From Rhineura floridana (Eukaryota > Chordata > Lepidosauria > Squamata > Rhineuridae), in contig NC_084482.1 of the NCBI RefSeq assembly GCF_030035675.1, forward strand, positions 221,425,943 through 221,489,942: DNA of 64,000 nucleotides. The letters run 5' to 3'. The position numbers were made by a program, and so were the translations under genes. How positions within the stretch are numbered: position 1 is the first letter of the stretch; each line of letters opens with the position of its first letter. Under the pieces are notes generated by a model. The model was not told the DNA's origin, made no database searches, and saw nothing but the letters and a program-made list of their open reading frames with translations. Of the stretch, positions 59,304 to 64,000 are shown one piece after another.

Positions 59304-59474
59304 GCCTTTGAGAGCTGCTCCCTACGAAACGTGCATCATGGTGAAAGCTGTGGGAGTCCCAGAGCTGGCCTAGTTTACTCCTCCCTCTCAGGCAGCGCCA
59401 TGGCCTCAGAGGCACCGTCCAGATTGTCTTTTTTCTGGGATGGAGTGGAAAGAGCAGCCGGGCAGCCCAATCAG
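59304..59474 (+). CDS. Start-codon exon, unit 3 (intact)
   Basis: The exon follows acceptor CTCTCCCCTGCAG and ends at donor CAG/GTAAGG. It holds 96 nt of 5' UTR and 25 codons from ATG 59400 (gcgccATGG, strong Kozak). These read MASEAPSRLSFFWDGVE, then RAAGQPNQ, ending in phase 0. This matches the phase-0 start of the KRAB exon at 60553 (next residues DLLPFQG), giving a complete N-terminus. The 5' UTR has an 11-codon upstream ORF (59338-59373) whose ATG is GTG in unit 2. Confidence 0.85.
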
Positions 59475-59574
59475 GTAAGGGGAGGATCATTGGGGGAGAG
59501 ACCGAGGGGACAGCTGGGGTGTGTCTCCCTGAGCGTACTGGGGAGGGCTGTGGGAGAATACTACCTCTGAGGCT

Positions 59575-60717
<1,143 letters not shown>

Positions 60718-60829
60718 TGACTGATGAATGTTGAAGGTATGGATTTAGTACCTGTGCTATTTAACCTTCCACTGCAGGGATGCTGTCGTGGAAATGGGTG
60801 CCTGGGCCGTGGATATTTGGGGAGGGACT

Positions 60830-61030
60830 GCAGCTCAGAAGGGGAACACCTGCTTTGCATGTAGAAGGTCCAAGGTTTAGTCCCTGGCAGCTCCAAGAGG
60901 GGTGAAAGGATCCGGTAGGAGGTGCTGGGAAAGGTCTTTCTCTGCCTGACATCCACAGCTAGTTGCTGTAAGCAGGCAGGACTAGATGGACCAATGTGAT
61001 CTGGTAGAATGCAGCTTCCTCTGTTCTTGG
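60830..61030 (+). repeat. tRNA-derived SINE, unit 3
   Basis: Paralogous copy of the SINE at 281-501 (GCTTTGCATGTAGAAGGTCC head, GGACTAGATGGACC tail). Confidence 0.7.
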
Positions 61031-62828
61031 GGCTTTTTGATCATTCAGTGCAAAAAGTGCCCCTCCCTGCCGCCTTTTGCTGCCCCATGATGAAAAATCT
61101 TACCTTGCAGCTGGAGGAGGAGAGGGCAGGAGCTCCCAAACTCCAGCAGAGCATCTTCTCCTGCATCCTCAGCAGATCATTGACACTCTGTGCCTTGAAC
61201 TCTAACCTCCCAGTGGGAAGAGATGCTCCCGGGAGCACCCGCTGCCTCCTCCCTCTGCCTTCCACTGCCCAAAGGTCAGCTTTTGTCTTTGAAGCAGGAA
61301 GAAGCGGCAGTTTGGAGAAGAGGAAGCAGAGGTGGAGGCTACAGTTTGTAGGGAATGACCTCCAGAAGACAGGACAGAGAACACGATTTAGCTTTGCCAG
61401 CCCTGGTGGGAAGTCTGGAAGCAGAAATGGAGCACAGAGACTCTTTGACTCAGGCAGGGACACAGCAAAGGCAGCAGGCAAGAGGGACCCTGAGAAAGGC
61501 TCTCTGCCAGGTGGAACAAGTGCCATTCCCTCAGCTAGCAGACATCCCAGGAAAGCTGGAATTGCAGCAGCGCCCTTGACGGGACCTTTTCTGCAGCAGG
61601 AAAGGGTCCAGAGAAGGCAGGAACCTGCGGTGATGAATGAAAAGCAGGGGAGGGTGATGGAGTCAGACCCCGGTTGACATCTGGGGCTAAGAGAGATTTC
61701 AAGCAGCAAAAGGAACCGCACAAACTGGAATGCAGAGTGGGACCAATTTTACTCCTTAGGGTACTTTTTCCCATCAGGCCTCTTTGTTTGTTTGCAAAGT
61801 GACCCATATAGAAGCCATTTTTAAAGCTCATATTGGCAATATTGAGATGGAGGGACTCCCAGGCTCATAAATTAGTAGCCAGCCAACAACACCCCCACAT
61901 GTATGAATCTGCCTTTGCTTGAAGATCAGGAGATGAGGCCTTCCTGGTGGTCCCTACACAGGATGAGGTACATGGTCATTTTTCAGTAATGGCTCCTCGA
62001 CATGGAACATTCTCCCTACGTCAGGCCTCGTCTCTTTATATTTCCATGCCGTCGGTGAAGACATCTTTTTGGAAGGTGTTCGGAGGAAGACAGACCCGAA
62101 ATTCCTGCTGGTTTTAATAGTTGTCATTCAGTGTTTTATTGTGTGTTTGGATAGACTGTGGGAGTTTTTTGGGATGTTTATATATTCTTATCTACTTCTT
62201 CTTTATTATAAACTGTCCTGTCCAAAAAGGTGACGTATAATTCACCTACATGACAATGAATAAGTAAATATCCACTAATAGCAGAGCTGTAAAAAAATGG
62301 AAGAAAATAACGAACTGATAACAGAAACCAGCAATGCCCAATATTGCACCTCATCTTCCTCTCTTCCCTCCTGCAGTAGCAGAAGCAAGACAGGCGTGTG
62401 CGTGTGTGATATACATAATAGTTTTTGCCGGCAGTTAGGTCTGACCAGGTGAACCAAGTGGCCAGAGATCCCAGCCAAGAATCTTTTTAGGTCTAGGAAT
62501 ATCTAATGGCCGATCAAGAAAGGAAATCTTTATCAGTGTCTATGTATAATTAACACGTCTAATTTACTGTACTTTGTGGACATAGCCACATATCAGAACA
62601 TAGGTCTTACACAGCACATACAAAGGGGATGTACGCTAACGTGTTGCATTTCAAAGGACAGCATAGGTCACATTGATTTCCATCTGAAAAGGAGTGATCT
62701 CACCTTTGCTGCGTGTGGACCTTAACACTCAGAGCAGGTGGTTCTTTCTTCGACCAGTGTCACGGACAACTGGTAAAAATCCCCAAGGCTGTCTGTCTTT
62801 TATAGCTCTAGTTTGTATCTATCTAAAC
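61031..62828 (+). other. First intron part, unit 3
   Basis: No gene is seen. It includes the conserved open block (~61270-61630). Up to about 62460 this unit is the most diverged of the three; after that it is identical by eye to unit 1. Confidence 0.5.
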
Positions 62829-62964
62829 CAGGGTTTCCCGACCTTTGAGCCACAGATGTTGTGGGACTACAACTCCCATCAGCCCCATCCAGCATGGCCA
62901 ATGGTCAGGAATTATGGGAACTGTAGTCCAGCAACATCTGTGGACCAAAGGTTGGGAAACCCTG
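62829..62964. mobile_element. hAT-type MITE, unit 3
   Basis: Paralogous copy of the MITE at 2227, identical to unit 1 by eye, including the mismatched flanks ATCTAAAC and ATCTAGAC. Confidence 0.8.
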
Positions 62965-64000
62965 ATCTAGACTCTGTCAGTTCATGCTCATATTACTACT
63001 ATACTCTTGTTTCCATCATTTGAACTCTCATCCTAACCTGCATCTTGATGCTGATGTTGTATTCTAATAAGTTCTCCTGACTCACCCCTGTACAGCTTCA
63101 GCCATATATAGACATGATCATTGGCTGAATGCCCGGACTCCTTATAAAATGTTGATACTTTACGGGAAAGAATTTATTTTGGAACTACTGTAAACAAAAC
63201 TCAAAGGAAAAAAGACACTTTAACTGGCAGCTTGTCTTTTTACTCATGTTTTGGCTTGTATTGTTTGCGCTACTTTTCCACACATAATTCTATGTAAATC
63301 AATTATAAAGAATTGGAGATGGCCAATTTCTATAAATACAGGTGGCCTGTGACACAGTGAATTGCATCCACTGTTGCTGACTTTACTAGGTTCTGCCCTA
63401 GTAGTTTGCAGCCTACTAAGAAGCTGGCTTTACTAGGTTCACCCCCAACAGGCATTTCAAGATGAGCTTCATGCCCAGTGGACGCATGTTCACAAGTGCC
63501 AGACTGACCCTACTTGGTCCACACAACTCTGTTCTATTCACCGAGAGCAGGACTTACCAGATCAAAATTATACCTTTTCTTATCTATAAAAATCTCTGTT
63601 TGTAAGGGCTGAATATTTTCTGGTCAAAAGTAACTAGTCTTGTCTATTTCCTTCAAAGAGTCGGACCTCCATTCGTGTTGGGAAGAAAGAAAAGATCCCT
63701 TTATCCAGTATCCCAAAGATGCGACATCAACAGGTAGATGTTCAGCTGCGTTGAGGCCCCATTTTGGTTTGGAAATTGTAGGATTTTTCAGTTCCTGTGT
63801 AATATGATTCGTTGCAGATTAATTGACTCATCAGGGTGTGAGTTCTCCTGGAGAACATCTTAGATGTCTTTAAGAAGAGCCTGCTGGATCAGGCCAATGG
63901 CAGCATGCCTATAGGAAGCAAGCAAGCAGGACCTGAGTGCAACCCTTGCCCCGTTGGGAGCACAGTGACTGTCTTAAAGCTGCAAAGTGCTCTCTGAAGT
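62965..64000 (+). other. Intron continuing past the window, unit 3
   Basis: No gene is seen. It is collinear with 2363-3398 at a constant offset of 60602 bp without visible differences. A CR1 scrap begins at about 63870. Confidence 0.6.

Overview
The window looks like part of a squamate reptile (lizard-type) genome. It holds a tandem cluster of KRAB-C2H2 zinc-finger genes in long introns crowded with CR1, L2-like, L1 and I/Vingi-like LINEs, tRNA-derived SINEs of squamate type, hAT MITEs and LTR fossils. No prokaryotic gene is present; nearly all other open frames are shadows of finger arrays or transposons.

Three tandem gene units lie on the + strand. Their KRAB-A exons start at 9, 43417 and 60553, so the spacings are 43.4 kb and 17.1 kb. 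The repeating unit is: a start-codon exon (seen in units 2 and 3; before the window in unit 1), the KRAB-A exon, a ~8 kb intron, and a terminal finger exon. Splice phases fit throughout: start exon to KRAB is phase 0, and KRAB to fingers is phase 1 through a CAGCAG tandem acceptor. Unit 1 is unusual in having one KRAB exon followed by two finger exons: A (8260-9557, 12 fingers, cut short by fusion to LINE sequence) and B (21853-23897, 22 intact fingers). Unit 2 has 22 fingers but carries a stop in its start exon, a stop in KRAB and a frameshift in finger 12, so it looks like a pseudogene. Unit 3 has intact start and KRAB exons; its fingers lie beyond the window.

Most of the ~26 kb extra length of unit 1 comes from two nested transposon complexes. 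Complex I (9854-21771) is an ORF1-bearing LINE with a 12-bp target duplication, itself split by a full-length L1 (11156-16833, 16-bp duplication) and a nearly full-length CR1 (17957 to ~21640). Complex II (29598-41334) is a second CR1 hit by a half-L1 (ORF1-only) element (30664-32549) and a Ty3/gypsy-type fossil (32632-40746). The Ty3 fossil in turn received another half-L1 (34352-36339) and a young Ty1/copia-type fossil (36738-40263). Target duplications date most of these layers relative to one another.

The observations most worth following are: the duplicated finger exon made by recombination between a finger repeat and an intronic LINE; the ORF1-only L1 derivatives; a 1.5 kb block identical between units 1 and 3 but not unit 2; a four-unit telomeric repeat at a repaired break; and an empty site showing a MITE's exact insertion point.
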